A stretch of DNA of 64,000 nucleotides, from the NCBI RefSeq assembly GCF_014199265.1, contig NZ_JACIJG010000006.1:186001-250000 (forward strand), written 5' to 3'. The position numbers and the translations under genes are program-made. This DNA is from Brucella daejeonensis. GTDB lineage: Bacteria; Pseudomonadota; Alphaproteobacteria; Rhizobiales; Rhizobiaceae. The notes beneath the pieces were generated by a model. That model ran no database searches. It worked only from the letters and a program-made list of their open reading frames with translations, and had not been told where the DNA came from. Positions within the stretch are counted from its first letter, which is position 1; every line of letters starts with the position of its first letter. Of this stretch, positions 1 through 8,810 are shown piece by piece.

Positions 1-99
1 CGACAGCAGCATATAAGGCCGGGCTAGGTAGTGATTGCTGCAATCCTAGGTAACCCCGCAAGGGACTGTTCCAGCACATGCCCAGCCTCGCAGCTTAAT

Positions 100-432
100 C
101 TAGTAACAAGTCATTGAAACAAGACCGCTGCCTCCATAGTTGGTGCCAGTGCAGCGTAGGGCAGTGCCAGACGTTTGATATTTTTCAGGGTGAGCTTTCG
201 TTTCAGCCCGCGCCTTTTCAAGGTTTCTGTTGAATTCGGCTTTCTTCTTGGCGAGCAGACGGTCGCTGGCTTTACGATCATATAGAGAGCAAAGTTCCAT
301 TCCCGGGTCGCCAAGAGAAGCATTGGGAGCGTTGCATCTGGTAATTAGTGCGGTTTCGTTCGCTTTTCGCTCAGATGATGCACACGCGGTAAGAGACAAG
401 AATAGAAAGGCTGAAACGAGAAACTTCGACAT
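100..432 (-). CDS. Small prophage lipoprotein, function unknown
   Basis: The 110-residue product starts with a short basic N-terminus, a hydrophobic core and a lipobox L-T-A-C with the acylation Cys at residue 17, so it should be exported and lipid-anchored. The mature part is Lys/Arg rich (about residues 45-80, probably helical) and carries four further cysteines, two near the C-terminus, that could form disulfides. It is transcribed against the phage late operon, as expected for a gene expressed in the lysogen. Phage lipoproteins are often superinfection-exclusion factors, but nothing in the sequence proves this role. The ribosome-binding site is weak. Confidence 0.6.
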   Translation of the reverse strand: MSKFLVSAFLFLSLTACASSERKANETALITRCNAPNASLGDPGMELCSLYDRKASDRLLAKKKAEFNRNLEKARAETKAHPEKYQTSGTALRCTGTNYGGSGLVSMTCY

Positions 433-528
433 ACGGTCACCGCCATAGGATGTCGTTAATACTTGGACACAAGTAAACGCCTGTGAACATTCAAAAAAGT
501 GGAGCCCCGGACGCAGCAGGGACGCAGA

Positions 529-768
529 TCAGTTCCCCCATTTAACGTCCATTGGCTTGTCTGTTACGGCCCCGTCAGGGAATACACGGTGCTGCATCTT
601 CTCAGAAACATTGGTCAACGTGCACCAATGCAATCCTCCAGGAAAACCGTCGGTAGGCCGGAACTGATCGAGCTTGGCTACAGCGTCCCAGTGATCGTCG
701 GCTTTTATCTCGCCAGTCTCGATAAGTGAATGTTGACGGTCGAAAATTTGAAATCTGAATTTTTTCAT
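529..768 (-). CDS. Hypothetical prophage protein (79 aa)
   Basis: A 79-residue soluble protein with no signal or membrane segment. The start is supported by a strong GGAGGG ribosome-binding site about 5 bases upstream on the minus strand. It contains two Trp, a central GFPGG turn and a C-terminal KWGN. I do not recognise the family. Its start is only about 60 bases from the HNH gene, which runs the other way, so the two probably share a divergent promoter region. Minus-strand orientation suggests expression outside the late lytic programme. Confidence 0.5.
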   Translation of the reverse strand: MKKFRFQIFDRQHSLIETGEIKADDHWDAVAKLDQFRPTDGFPGGLHWCTLTNVSEKMQHRVFPDGAVTDKPMDVKWGN

Positions 769-829
769 GTCGCCCTCCGATGCGGATGATGTTCTCAGAA
801 TTTCAGGTCAAAACAAGATAGTTTTTGCC

Positions 830-1207
830 ATGCTGAAGAAAAGCGAGCGAGATCGGTTCCGCGAGCGTGATCAATCCCAGCCATGGCGTCAATGGTACAA
901 AACAGCCGAATGGCGCAAGCTCAGGGCCAAGGTTCTAAAGCGCGACCTCTACACCTGCCAGCAGACAGGTATTCTCCTGATCGGAAAGTACCCGGCAGCG
1001 AACAGCCCTGTAGTCGATCACATCAAGCCGCACCGTGGCGACCCGACATTGTTCTGGGACGAGAACAATCTGCAAGCCATGAGCAAGGGCTACCACGACA
1101 GGCTGAAGCAATCACAAGAACGCATCGGATATGAGAAGGGCAGCACCTTGGATGGTCGCCCTACTGATCGTTCGCATCCATGGAACCAACAGCTAGCTTC
1201 TCCATAA
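830..1207 (+). CDS. HNH homing-type endonuclease next to terminase
   Basis: This is an HNH nuclease of about 125 residues. After a basic N-terminus and a W-x-x-W-Y-K-T-A-E-W element typical of phage HNH proteins, the motif runs V-V-D-H-I (first His), E-N-N-L-Q (Asn) and G-Y-H-D (second His). In HK97-like cos phages an HNH protein beside terminase assists cos cleavage during packaging, and the position here, just before TerS, fits. The open frame extends upstream to ATG 767, but that would overlap the divergent gene's start; ATG 830 keeps the whole domain and is preferred. The 3' end overlaps the minus-strand gene at 1161 by 47 bases. Confidence 0.8.
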   Translation: MLKKSERDRFRERDQSQPWRQWYKTAEWRKLRAKVLKRDLYTCQQTGILLIGKYPAANSPVVDHIKPHRGDPTLFWDENNLQAMSKGYHDRLKQSQERIGYEKGSTLDGRPTDRSHPWNQQLASP

Positions 1208-1454
1208 GAACTTTCTGCCAATCGATATTGACGTGCTGTAATACCCGCGTTTCTGGATCGGCTTTTTCATACCCAAAGAACGAGAGTTCACTCACCGGAA
1301 GCTCAGAAATTGAGTACTTCGCATCTTCGTGCCCGTGATCATCGATATAAGCAATAAACCGCGCCAATGCATGGTTATCGTCTTCAGCAATTACGGTGAG
1401 AGGCGGAAGCAAGTCCCCATTCTTCAAAGTGACTTTTGCAGCATACAGTTTCAT
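1161..1454 (-). CDS. Hypothetical prophage protein (97 aa)
   Basis: A 97-residue acidic soluble protein. Its start is backed by a strong purine-rich ribosome-binding site (AGGGGGA) eight bases upstream. The N-terminus M-K-L-Y-A-A-K-V-T-L suggests a beta strand; no catalytic motif is visible. It overlaps the HNH gene tail to tail. Family unrecognised. With the other two minus-strand genes (100-432, 529-768) it forms a small accessory pocket that opposes the late operon. Confidence 0.55.
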   Translation of the reverse strand: MKLYAAKVTLKNGDLLPPLTVIAEDDNHALARFIAYIDDHGHEDAKYSISELPVSELSFFGYEKADPETRVLQHVNIDWQKVLMEKLAVGSMDANDQ

Positions 1455-1630
1455 GTGATCCCCCTGATCTTATGACAAGCACGACATTAACGTCTGACGA
1501 CAACAAATCTAGGGGGGGGGTAGTCAGCATTCGAAACCCCTTCGGACTGTAGACCCGCGTCCCCCCTTCGTTTTCACCGAGAGCAAATTCAAAACAAAAA
1601 GTTGAGGGCATCCCGTAGGGATGAGTTGCA

Positions 1631-2068
1631 ATGGACGTGATCGAAGGCACTGGCAGCATCGTTGTAGAGCCGGACTGGGAAAGCCTGTTTTCGGACGTTC
1701 TGGAGATCGAGGCAGCAAAAGAACACTGGCGCGTCATCACCACTGAACTGCGCGACCGTCAGCTACTGGCCCCGGCTAATGCCCACTCCATCCAGCGTCT
1801 GGTCTGTGCGTATATCATGTTTGATCGCATGTACCGGGCCGTTGCCGAGCATGGCGTGGTTTTGAAGGCAAAACGGGGCAGCAAGAGCGGCATCGACCGC
1901 GTAAGTCCATATTTCTCGGCGCTTCGTGAAGCTGGCACAGATGCGACGAACATTGAGGCCGAGCTTGGCATTTCGCCGCGCCGTCGTGGTTCTGTGACCA
2001 AGGCAGAGCGCAAGCAGCGCAAGGAACGCGCATCCGATGGCTATATCAGCTCGACCCGTCGCGGATGA
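1631..2068 (+). CDS. Phage terminase small subunit, P27 family
   Basis: The 145-residue protein resembles the P27/Terminase_4 family: an acidic N-terminus, a helical central region around A-H-W-R-V-I-T-T-E-L that supplies the DNA-binding/oligomerisation helices, and a very basic C-terminus. It recognises the packaging site and recruits the large subunit. It overlaps terL by 32 bases, the usual coupling. Upstream (1455-1630) is a short noncoding stretch with a run of eight G and a nearby C-rich block, where a cos site could lie. Confidence 0.8.
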   Translation: MDVIEGTGSIVVEPDWESLFSDVLEIEAAKEHWRVITTELRDRQLLAPANAHSIQRLVCAYIMFDRMYRAVAEHGVVLKAKRGSKSGIDRVSPYFSALREAGTDATNIEAELGISPRRRGSVTKAERKQRKERASDGYISSTRRG

Positions 2069-3845
2069 TCTGGCGACCCGATACGCATGTGATGCTGTAG
2101 ACGGCAAGATCGTCGCCGGGGAACTGGTGATAGCGTCCTGCAAGCGTCATTTGCGCGATCTGGACGAAGGGAGCAAAAGGGGCCTGAATTTCAACGTCGA
2201 TAAGGCCAAGCATCATTGCGGGTTCTTCCCGGCGATGTTGACCGTGACCGAAGGCGTTGCAGCGGGCAAGCCGTTCAATCTGTTGCCGTGGCACGGCTTT
2301 GTCGTTGCCTCTCTGTTTGGATGGGAGCGAGACGACGGACTGAGGCGCTTTCGCTTGGCGTGGATGGAAACCGGCAAGGGGCAAGCTAAATCGCCGCTCA
2401 TGGCCGGTATTGGCCTGAACATGATGGGCTGGGCCGGTAAGGCGCGCTCTGAAGTGTTTGCCATCGCCAGCGACAAGGATCAGGCAAACGTCCTTTTCAA
2501 GGACGGCGTTGCAATGTGTCGGGCAAACCTGCCGGATCGGGATGAGGATGAGTTCGAGAGCCTTGAGAGCTTGGGCGAAGTCATCATTCGTGGCACGGGT
2601 GATAACGCATGGAAGATCGAGCATCCCGGAACCGGTTCCAAGTTTCAGTCGATTGCTTCGGCTGACGCCATTTCAGGCCCAAAACCGTATGCAGTTCTCG
2701 CGGACGAAATTCACGAGTTCAAGTCGCATCATCCGTTGAGCTTGTGGAAAGCTGCCATCGACAAGATGAGCGGCGACCCGCTGATGATACTGGGCACGAA
2801 CACGCCAGCGACAAATCAGATTGTCGGCACTGAGTATTCGGAGATGTTTCAGAAGGTCGTGACCGGCCAAGCTGACGATGATGCTCTGTTCGGCTTCATT
2901 GCCCGTGTCGACAAAGCCGACAGGGACACGGTTTTCGAGAATGAGGAATGCTGGCCGAAGGCTTTGCCGGCTCTCGGCATCACATACCCGGTCAAGAACG
3001 TTCAGGATCGCGTGAGAACGGCCAAGCTGATGCTCTCTGAAGCATTGGCGACCAAGAGGCTATATTTCGGCATTCCGAGCGGAACTGACGGCTTTTGGTG
3101 TTCCGAGGAAGCATGGAACAGCTGCCAAGGTGTCGTAGACGAGGCTGAAATGGTCGGCTCGCCGTGCTGGTTGAGCCTCGACTTGTCCAAGAAGAACGAC
3201 TTGACGGCGCTCACCGCGATCTGGCGCAAGGATTTAAAGTTGCATGCCAAGACGTGGTACTTCACCACGAAACAGGGCATCGAGGAGCGCAGCGTTCAGG
3301 ACAATGCGCCTTATGACCTCTGGGCAGAGAAAGGCCTGATGGAAGCCGTACCCGGTGCCACCATCGATTATACCTTTGTGGCGTCGAAAGTTCAGGAGCT
3401 TTGTTCTAAGCACAAGGTAGATTTCCTCACGTTCGACCCCGCCAAAATCGGGGATTTTATCGATGCGTGTTCGCTTATCGATTTCAACGTCTGGCAGTAC
3501 GAAGGACCGGACGAACCGCAAGGCAAGGGCCTGAAGCTGGTACGGCATGGGCAAGGGACTCGCATCGTTTTTCAGGAGCGTGCGCTCTGCATGCCGAAGT
3601 CCATCGAAAAGCTGGAAGATGCCATTCTTGACAAGGATATCGTGATCGACGCCAGCCCGGTAACGACCATGTGCGCCTCGAATGCGATCATTCATGCCGA
3701 TGCGATGAACAATCGCATGTTCGACAAGAAGAAAAGCCGGGGCCGAATTGACGGCATGGTGTCGATAGCTCAGGCCGTCGGCGCCGCGAATAATGAGTTC
3801 AAGCCGAAGGAACGCAAGTTCCAAATGATGGTCGTAGGGCGCTGA
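2037..3845 (+). CDS. Phage terminase large subunit (DNA-packaging ATPase/nuclease)
   Basis: The 602-residue product is full length for an HK97/P27-associated TerL (YmfN type). The ATPase half shows a Walker A-like E-T-G-K-G-Q-A-K-S at residues 111-119 and a Walker B L-A-D-E-I-H-E-F near residue 225. The nuclease half has the expected acidic positions, for example L-S-L-D-L-S-K-K-N-D around residue 380. It packages DNA into proheads and cuts concatemers. It is followed after 34 bases by the protease-capsid gene. Confidence 0.93.
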   Translation: MAISARPVADDLATRYACDAVDGKIVAGELVIASCKRHLRDLDEGSKRGLNFNVDKAKHHCGFFPAMLTVTEGVAAGKPFNLLPWHGFVVASLFGWERDDGLRRFRLAWMETGKGQAKSPLMAGIGLNMMGWAGKARSEVFAIASDKDQANVLFKDGVAMCRANLPDRDEDEFESLESLGEVIIRGTGDNAWKIEHPGTGSKFQSIASADAISGPKPYAVLADEIHEFKSHHPLSLWKAAIDKMSGDPLMILGTNTPATNQIVGTEYSEMFQKVVTGQADDDALFGFIARVDKADRDTVFENEECWPKALPALGITYPVKNVQDRVRTAKLMLSEALATKRLYFGIPSGTDGFWCSEEAWNSCQGVVDEAEMVGSPCWLSLDLSKKNDLTALTAIWRKDLKLHAKTWYFTTKQGIEERSVQDNAPYDLWAEKGLMEAVPGATIDYTFVASKVQELCSKHKVDFLTFDPAKIGDFIDACSLIDFNVWQYEGPDEPQGKGLKLVRHGQGTRIVFQERALCMPKSIEKLEDAILDKDIVIDASPVTTMCASNAIIHADAMNNRMFDKKKSRGRIDGMVSIAQAVGAANNEFKPKERKFQMMVVGR

Positions 3846-3879
3846 TCAAACAGTCAATTCGAACCTTTGGAGGTCCGTC

Positions 3880-5853
3880 ATGGATATGACGCGGCGCGCA
3901 TACTCTTTGCTCGAAATCAAGGCGGTAAATGAGGATGAGCGAACAATTACCGGCATTGCCAGCACCCCGGCTACGGATCGCGACGGCGACGTGGTGGAGC
4001 CGAAAGGTGCGGTTTTCAAGCTGCCACTCCCTCTACTCTGGCAGCACAAGGCTGATAAGCCCATCGGGCATGTGATCGACGCCACTGTTACCGCTTCTGG
4101 CATCGAGATCGTGGCGACGATTGCCAAGGACGTGACCGAAGAAATCGAGAACGCTTGGAAGCTTATCAAGGCGAAGCTCGTTCGCGGTCTCTCTATCGGC
4201 TTCCGAGGCATGGAAGCTGAGCAAATCCCCGGTTCGTTTGGCCGGAAGTTTACCAAATGGGAATGGTTTGAACTGAGCGCAGTTACCATCCCGGCCAATG
4301 CCGAAGCATCCATTACTTCGGTGAAACAGTTCGATACGGGTCTGCCTGCCGCGTCTGGCATTCCGGCGCCCGTGACGAAGACCAACCCCGGCGCTGCGGG
4401 GAAATCCACAAATCCAGTCATCCTTAATTCGAAGAAAGGAAATGCAATGGCTACCATTGCTGAACAAATCGCGGCGCTGGAAGCTTCGCGAAATGCGAAG
4501 ACCGGCCAGATGGCCGTTGTCATGCAGAAGTCGATTGACGAAGGTCGCTCGACCGATGCCGCCGAACAGGAAGAGTTCGACACGCTTAACGGCGAAGTCG
4601 AGAAGATCGACGGTGACCTGAAGCGGCTTCGTGCGCTGGAAAAGGCACAGGGCTTTACTGCAAAGCCAGTCGTTGCCAACCAGATTGATACCGCTGAAAA
4701 GGCGGCTGCGGCTCGTTCCGGCATCGCGCTGAAAGGCCCGAAGCTTGAACCCGGCATCATGTTTGCACGTCTCGCAAAGGTGAAGGCACTTTCGAAGATT
4801 GACGTTGTGAACGTCCGCGAAGTCGCCAAGACCCTTTACGGCGAGGACTCCGAGATCTACGGCTTCTTTGCCAAGGCCGCTGTTCCGGCTGCGAGCACGG
4901 GTAATGCCAGTTGGGCGGGCAATCTGGTCGGCGACGAAACCAGCCTGTTTGCCGACTTCGTGGAATGGCTTCGCCCTCAGACCATCCTTGGCCGTTTTGG
5001 TGCCAACGGTGTTCCGACCCTTCGCCGCGTGCCGTTCCGCGTGCCGCTGATCGGCCAGACTTCGGGCGGTTCCGGTTACTGGGTTGGTGAAGGCAAGGCC
5101 AAGCCGCTGACCAAGTTCGACTTCAGCCGCACCAACCTTGCACCGCTGAAAGTCGCAAATATCGCTGTCGTGACGATGGAAGTACTGCGCGACAGTTCGC
5201 CATCGGCTGAGGCTATTGTGCGTGACCAGCTGGCCGCTGCACTTCGCGAACGTCTGGATATCGATTTCATCAACCCGGCCAAGGCCGCAGTTGCTGATAT
5301 CTCTCCGGCGTCGATCCTGAACGGAGTGGCCGGTATCCCGTCGTCGGGCAACACTGCTGATGCCGTTCGTGCCGACCTGAAGGCACTTTTCGGTGCGTTC
5401 ATCGCCGCGAACAATGCGCCAACGTCCGGCGTGTTCATCATGGAAGCCACCACGGCGCTTGCTCTCTCGCTCATGACCAACCCGCTTGGTCAGGCAGAGT
5501 TCCCAGGCATCACCATGAACGGCGGTACGCTCTCCGGCCTGCCGGTGATCGTGTCCGAGTACGTGCCTGACGGCATCGTTGCTCTGGTCAATGCGTCTGA
5601 CATCTATCAGGCCGACGACGGTGACGTGAACGTCGATATGTCCATGGAAGCATCGCTCGAAATGGACAACGCGCCGACGCATGACAGCGATACGCCAACG
5701 CCTGCAACCGGCCTTGTGTCGCTCTGGCAGACGAACAGCGTGGGCTTCCGTGCGGAACGTACCATCAATTGGGCGCGTCGTCGCGCAAGCGCTGTTGCCT
5801 ACCTGACCGGCGTGGCATGGGGCGAGCCGGAAGCACCGGAAGGTGGCGCATAA
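3880..5853 (+). CDS. Fused HK97-type prohead protease and major capsid protein
   Basis: One 657-residue frame holds two functions normally encoded by separate genes. Residues 1 to about 150 are an S78-family prohead protease, with the G-I-A-S-T-P entry, W-Q-H-K and the L-S-I-G-F region. After a linker there is a coiled-coil scaffold-like delta domain (residues about 190-260) and then the HK97-fold capsid domain. An in-frame ATG at 4447 (residue 190) is preceded six bases upstream by a good ribosome-binding site (AGAAAGGA), so a free 468-residue capsid precursor may also be made. Fusions of this kind are known in some HK97-like prophages. Confidence 0.9.
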   Translation: MDMTRRAYSLLEIKAVNEDERTITGIASTPATDRDGDVVEPKGAVFKLPLPLLWQHKADKPIGHVIDATVTASGIEIVATIAKDVTEEIENAWKLIKAKLVRGLSIGFRGMEAEQIPGSFGRKFTKWEWFELSAVTIPANAEASITSVKQFDTGLPAASGIPAPVTKTNPGAAGKSTNPVILNSKKGNAMATIAEQIAALEASRNAKTGQMAVVMQKSIDEGRSTDAAEQEEFDTLNGEVEKIDGDLKRLRALEKAQGFTAKPVVANQIDTAEKAAAARSGIALKGPKLEPGIMFARLAKVKALSKIDVVNVREVAKTLYGEDSEIYGFFAKAAVPAASTGNASWAGNLVGDETSLFADFVEWLRPQTILGRFGANGVPTLRRVPFRVPLIGQTSGGSGYWVGEGKAKPLTKFDFSRTNLAPLKVANIAVVTMEVLRDSSPSAEAIVRDQLAAALRERLDIDFINPAKAAVADISPASILNGVAGIPSSGNTADAVRADLKALFGAFIAANNAPTSGVFIMEATTALALSLMTNPLGQAEFPGITMNGGTLSGLPVIVSEYVPDGIVALVNASDIYQADDGDVNVDMSMEASLEMDNAPTHDSDTPTPATGLVSLWQTNSVGFRAERTINWARRRASAVAYLTGVAWGEPEAPEGGA

Positions 5854-5919
5854 GCCTCGCTACCAGACAATGCCAGTCGCGCCCGTCGCGGCTGGTTTCC
5901 TCATTCGGAGATCAACCCC

Positions 5920-6189
5920 ATGAAGTCGAAATCGTACATGACCCGCGCATTGCAGGCGCATGATCCGCGTTACGCGGTAATTCTGGGCAATCTCGGTTAT
6001 TCCCGCGCCGACATGCGGGCAAAGGTCATTCGCAAGCCCAAGGCGAAAGAACAGACATCAAAGCCGGTTTCCGGTGCGCTGGGCGATCTGCGCAAGGAAT
6101 ATCAGGCTGTATTCGGAAAGCGCGCCTTTAACGGTTGGGACGCTGAGACGATCAAAGCGAAGCTTTCCGAGGCGAAGGACGCGAAATAA
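5920..6189 (+). CDS. Small basic phage protein in head module
   Basis: The 89-residue Lys/Arg-rich protein has no membrane segment and ends one base inside the portal start (TAATG overlap), so translation is coupled. It lies between capsid and portal genes, where small head accessory or DNA-associated proteins are common. The centre is K-P-K-A-K-E-Q and the C-terminal half is helical. Family not recognised. Confidence 0.6.
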   Translation: MKSKSYMTRALQAHDPRYAVILGNLGYSRADMRAKVIRKPKAKEQTSKPVSGALGDLRKEYQAVFGKRAFNGWDAETIKAKLSEAKDAK

Positions 6190-7541
6190 TGGGAATTTTC
6201 GGGTCAATCATGAGGCGCGAACAGAAAGCCGTTTCGCCTGTCACACAAGGGCGCAGCGGCTGGCTGTCGATCTATGAGAGCTTTGCGGGCGCATGGCAAC
6301 GAAACGTCGAGGTGAAATTCGATAGCGTGCTGTCGTTCTCGGCTGATTTCGCGTGTCGGACGCTGATCGCTTCTGATATCTCGAAACTGCCTATTCGGCT
6401 CATGCATCTGGATGATAATGGGATATGGACAGAAATCACGCGCAACCCGTTTTCAGCAGTACTCGCCAAGCCCAACAGGTATCAGAACCGTATCCAGTTC
6501 ATGGAAAGCTGGGTGCTGTCAAAGCTCCAGTACGGGAACACCTATGTGCTCAAGGCGCGCAACGGTCGCAGTGAAGTCGTGGGGCTGTATGTTCTTGATC
6601 CCAAGCTGGTAACTGTGCTTGTGGCTGATGACGGATCAGTTTTTTACGATCTGAGCACGGATAACCTTGCGGGCCTTCCAACTTCGGTCCGAGTCCCCGC
6701 GCGCGAAATCATTCACGACCGTTTCAACTGCTTCTTTCATCCACTGGTTGGCATGTCACCAATATTTGCAGGTGGCCTCGCCGCAATGCATGGGCTTTCG
6801 ATCCAGAACGATAGCACTGCCTTTTTCCAGAATGGCGCGCAGCCCGGCGGCATCCTTTCCAGCGATAGCGAAATCAGCGAAGCAACGGCCAAGCGCATCA
6901 CCGAACATTGGAATACCGAGTTCAAGGGCAACAATGTCGGAAAGGTCGCGGTGCTGGGCGATGGCCTGAAGTATGACCCGCTGAAAGCCAAGGCAACCGA
7001 CAGCCAGCTTATCGAACAGCTGAAATGGTCGGCTGAAGTCGTTTGTTCGGTCTATCATGTGCCGCCTTACAAGGCTGGCGTAGGACAGATGCCGACGAAC
7101 AATAACGTTCAGAGCCTGAACCTTGAATATTATTCGCAGTGCCTTCAAATCCTGATCGAGAGCATTGAGCTTTGCCTTGATGAAGGACTCGGCACCGGCC
7201 CCAACCTTGGCACGGAACTGGACACCGAAAACCTGTTGCGCATGGATACCGTCACGCAAATGGATGCGCTCGACAAATCCAAGGGCATTCTATCACCGAA
7301 TGAGCAGCGCAAGCGCTTGAACCTGCCGCCCAAGCCGGGTGGCAACAGCCCCATGCTTCAGCAGCAGAATTTCAGCCTTGAAGCTCTCGCCAAGCGCGAT
7401 AGTCAGGCCGATCCGTTCAACAAATCGCAACCGGTGCCAGCCCAGCCTCAGCCAGAGCCTCCGGCAGTGGACAAGACCGTCTCGACGGTGGCCGTCAAAG
7501 CGCTGTTCGCCGGTCAAGCCAATCCACGAAAGGCCGCATGA
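6189..7541 (+). CDS. Phage portal protein, HK97 family
   Basis: The 450-residue protein is of usual length for HK97-type portals. It contains the early F-S-A-D-F-A-C-R-T-L-I-A core, the Y-G-N-T-Y-V element, H-P-L-V-G-M-S-P near residue 180 and the V-P-P-Y-K-A-G segment before the channel-forming helices. Residues after about 390 are Pro/Gln rich and probably disordered. Portals form the dodecameric DNA gate at one capsid vertex. It overlaps the next gene by four bases (ATGA). Confidence 0.93.
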   Translation: MGIFGSIMRREQKAVSPVTQGRSGWLSIYESFAGAWQRNVEVKFDSVLSFSADFACRTLIASDISKLPIRLMHLDDNGIWTEITRNPFSAVLAKPNRYQNRIQFMESWVLSKLQYGNTYVLKARNGRSEVVGLYVLDPKLVTVLVADDGSVFYDLSTDNLAGLPTSVRVPAREIIHDRFNCFFHPLVGMSPIFAGGLAAMHGLSIQNDSTAFFQNGAQPGGILSSDSEISEATAKRITEHWNTEFKGNNVGKVAVLGDGLKYDPLKAKATDSQLIEQLKWSAEVVCSVYHVPPYKAGVGQMPTNNNVQSLNLEYYSQCLQILIESIELCLDEGLGTGPNLGTELDTENLLRMDTVTQMDALDKSKGILSPNEQRKRLNLPPKPGGNSPMLQQQNFSLEALAKRDSQADPFNKSQPVPAQPQPEPPAVDKTVSTVAVKALFAGQANPRKAA

Positions 7542-8128
7542 TGGACCTACAGAAGATATTCGATGAGGGGTTCGAAGCGGTCAAGGCTTATGTGGACCGC
7601 TCGTTTGAGACCTATGACGGCCGTATCGAAGCGCTGGAAAAGCGTGTTGCGGAATTGCTCGACCGACCGGAACCAATCAGCGTCAAAAGCGCTTTGATCG
7701 ACCGGGAAAACAAGCTCGTGCTGACGTTCTCGAACGGTGAAACAAAGGAACTGGGCAATGTTGTCGGTGATGATGGCAAGCCAGGTGCCGACGGCCTTGG
7801 CTTTGATGATCTGTCTGTCGAGTACGATGGGGAAAAAACGGTAACGCTGAAATTCGTTCGCGGTAAGCAGAGCAAGGAGTTCCCCTTGGTTCTGCCTGTC
7901 GTGATCGACCGTGGCGTGTTCTCCGAAGGTAAGACCTATGAACCCGGCGACGGCGTGACGTGGGCTGGCAGCTTCTGGATTGCTCAGGAAAGTACGACAG
8001 AAAAGCCAGACAACGCCAAGGGCTGGCGTTTGGCAGTCAAGAAGGGCAGAGACGGCAAAGACGGAAAGATCGCGCCAGCGAGTCCTAATCAGCCGATACG
8101 GGTCACTATCCCGAAGGACGGTGAATAA
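7538..8128 (+). CDS. Phage head-associated protein with collagen-like and binding-module segments
   Basis: A 196-residue protein of unknown family. Residues 1-50 form a coiled coil (A-L-E-K-R-V-A-E-L-L). Short G-x-y collagen-like runs (G-D-D-G-K-P-G-A-D-G near 84-95; G-R-D-G-K-D-G-K near 175) bracket a beta-rich part. The segment from about residue 130 (G-K-T-Y-E-P-G-D-G-V-T-W-A-G-S-F-W) resembles small carbohydrate-binding repeats found on phage fibres. The layout suggests a trimeric surface decoration or head fibre. This is inference from composition; the gene sits between portal and connector and is translationally coupled to both. Confidence 0.6.
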   Translation: MMDLQKIFDEGFEAVKAYVDRSFETYDGRIEALEKRVAELLDRPEPISVKSALIDRENKLVLTFSNGETKELGNVVGDDGKPGADGLGFDDLSVEYDGEKTVTLKFVRGKQSKEFPLVLPVVIDRGVFSEGKTYEPGDGVTWAGSFWIAQESTTEKPDNAKGWRLAVKKGRDGKDGKIAPASPNQPIRVTIPKDGE

Positions 8129-8451
8129 TGGCCTATAATTTCGTCACCGTCGCAGAAGCCAAGCGCGGCCTGCATTTCGATATCGAGGCTACCGAGGATA
8201 ATGCACAATTTGAAATGCTGATAGCCGCCGCGTCCGAGCGCATTGCGGCTTATCTGGATACCCGTGTGGGAGAAGTGACCAACGAAAGCGGCGGCACGGA
8301 TGACCCCCGCGTGAAAGTCGCAACGATCATGCTGGTTGGCTATCTCTACAATGCCCCGGATCAGAGCGCAGACGACAGCTTCGGCACCGGCACGCTTCCC
8401 AAGCCGGTATCCTCCATCCTCTATCAACTTCGCGATCCTGTGGCGATCTGA
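8128..8451 (+). CDS. Phage head-tail connector protein (gp6-like)
   Basis: The 107-residue protein begins V-T-V-A-E-A-K-R-G-L and has the small helical layout of the HK97 gp6/phiE125 gp8 adaptor family, including the A-A-A-S-E-R-I-A-A-Y-L-D helix and a C-terminal P-V-S-S-I-L-Y-Q-L-R-D-P. The protein forms a ring below the portal. Its start overlaps the preceding stop by one base. Confidence 0.82.
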   Translation: MAYNFVTVAEAKRGLHFDIEATEDNAQFEMLIAAASERIAAYLDTRVGEVTNESGGTDDPRVKVATIMLVGYLYNAPDQSADDSFGTGTLPKPVSSILYQLRDPVAI

Positions 8452-8458
8452 GGCAACC

Positions 8459-8800
8459 ATGGCAAACATTCGACCCGGCGACCTCAATCAGGCGGTCGCG
8501 TTCGACATCATGACCAGCCAGCCGGACGGCCAAGGCGGTTACAATCAGGTGCCTGAGACAATCACCACACGGGCACATTTCCGCTTCCTACGTGGCGGTG
8601 AAACTGTGCAGGCGGCACGTCTCAATGGCAAACAGCCCGTTGTCGCCACGATCCGACGGAACGAGCGCACCCGACTGATCAAGACGGATACCGTCATGCG
8701 CGATACGCGCACCGGCACCAAGTACAACATTCGCGCCGTTGTCCCGACCGATGACCGGAAGTTTCTGGAAGTCACTGCGGAAAGCGGCGTGACCATCTAA
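8459..8800 (+). CDS. Phage head closure protein (SPP1 gp16-like)
   Basis: The start at ATG 8459 gives a 113-residue protein M-A-N-I-R-P-G-D-L-N-Q-A-V; the open frame extends upstream inside the connector gene but this start matches the family. The D-G-Q-G-G-Y and T-A-R-T-type strands with conserved W/F-R-x-L-R-G-G-E fit the head-tail joining/stopper family that seals the capsid after packaging. It sits between connector and tail-completion genes, as in other HK97-like late operons. Confidence 0.8.
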   Translation: MANIRPGDLNQAVAFDIMTSQPDGQGGYNQVPETITTRAHFRFLRGGETVQAARLNGKQPVVATIRRNERTRLIKTDTVMRDTRTGTKYNIRAVVPTDDRKFLEVTAESGVTI

Positions 8801-8810
8801 GGAGCAAGCC

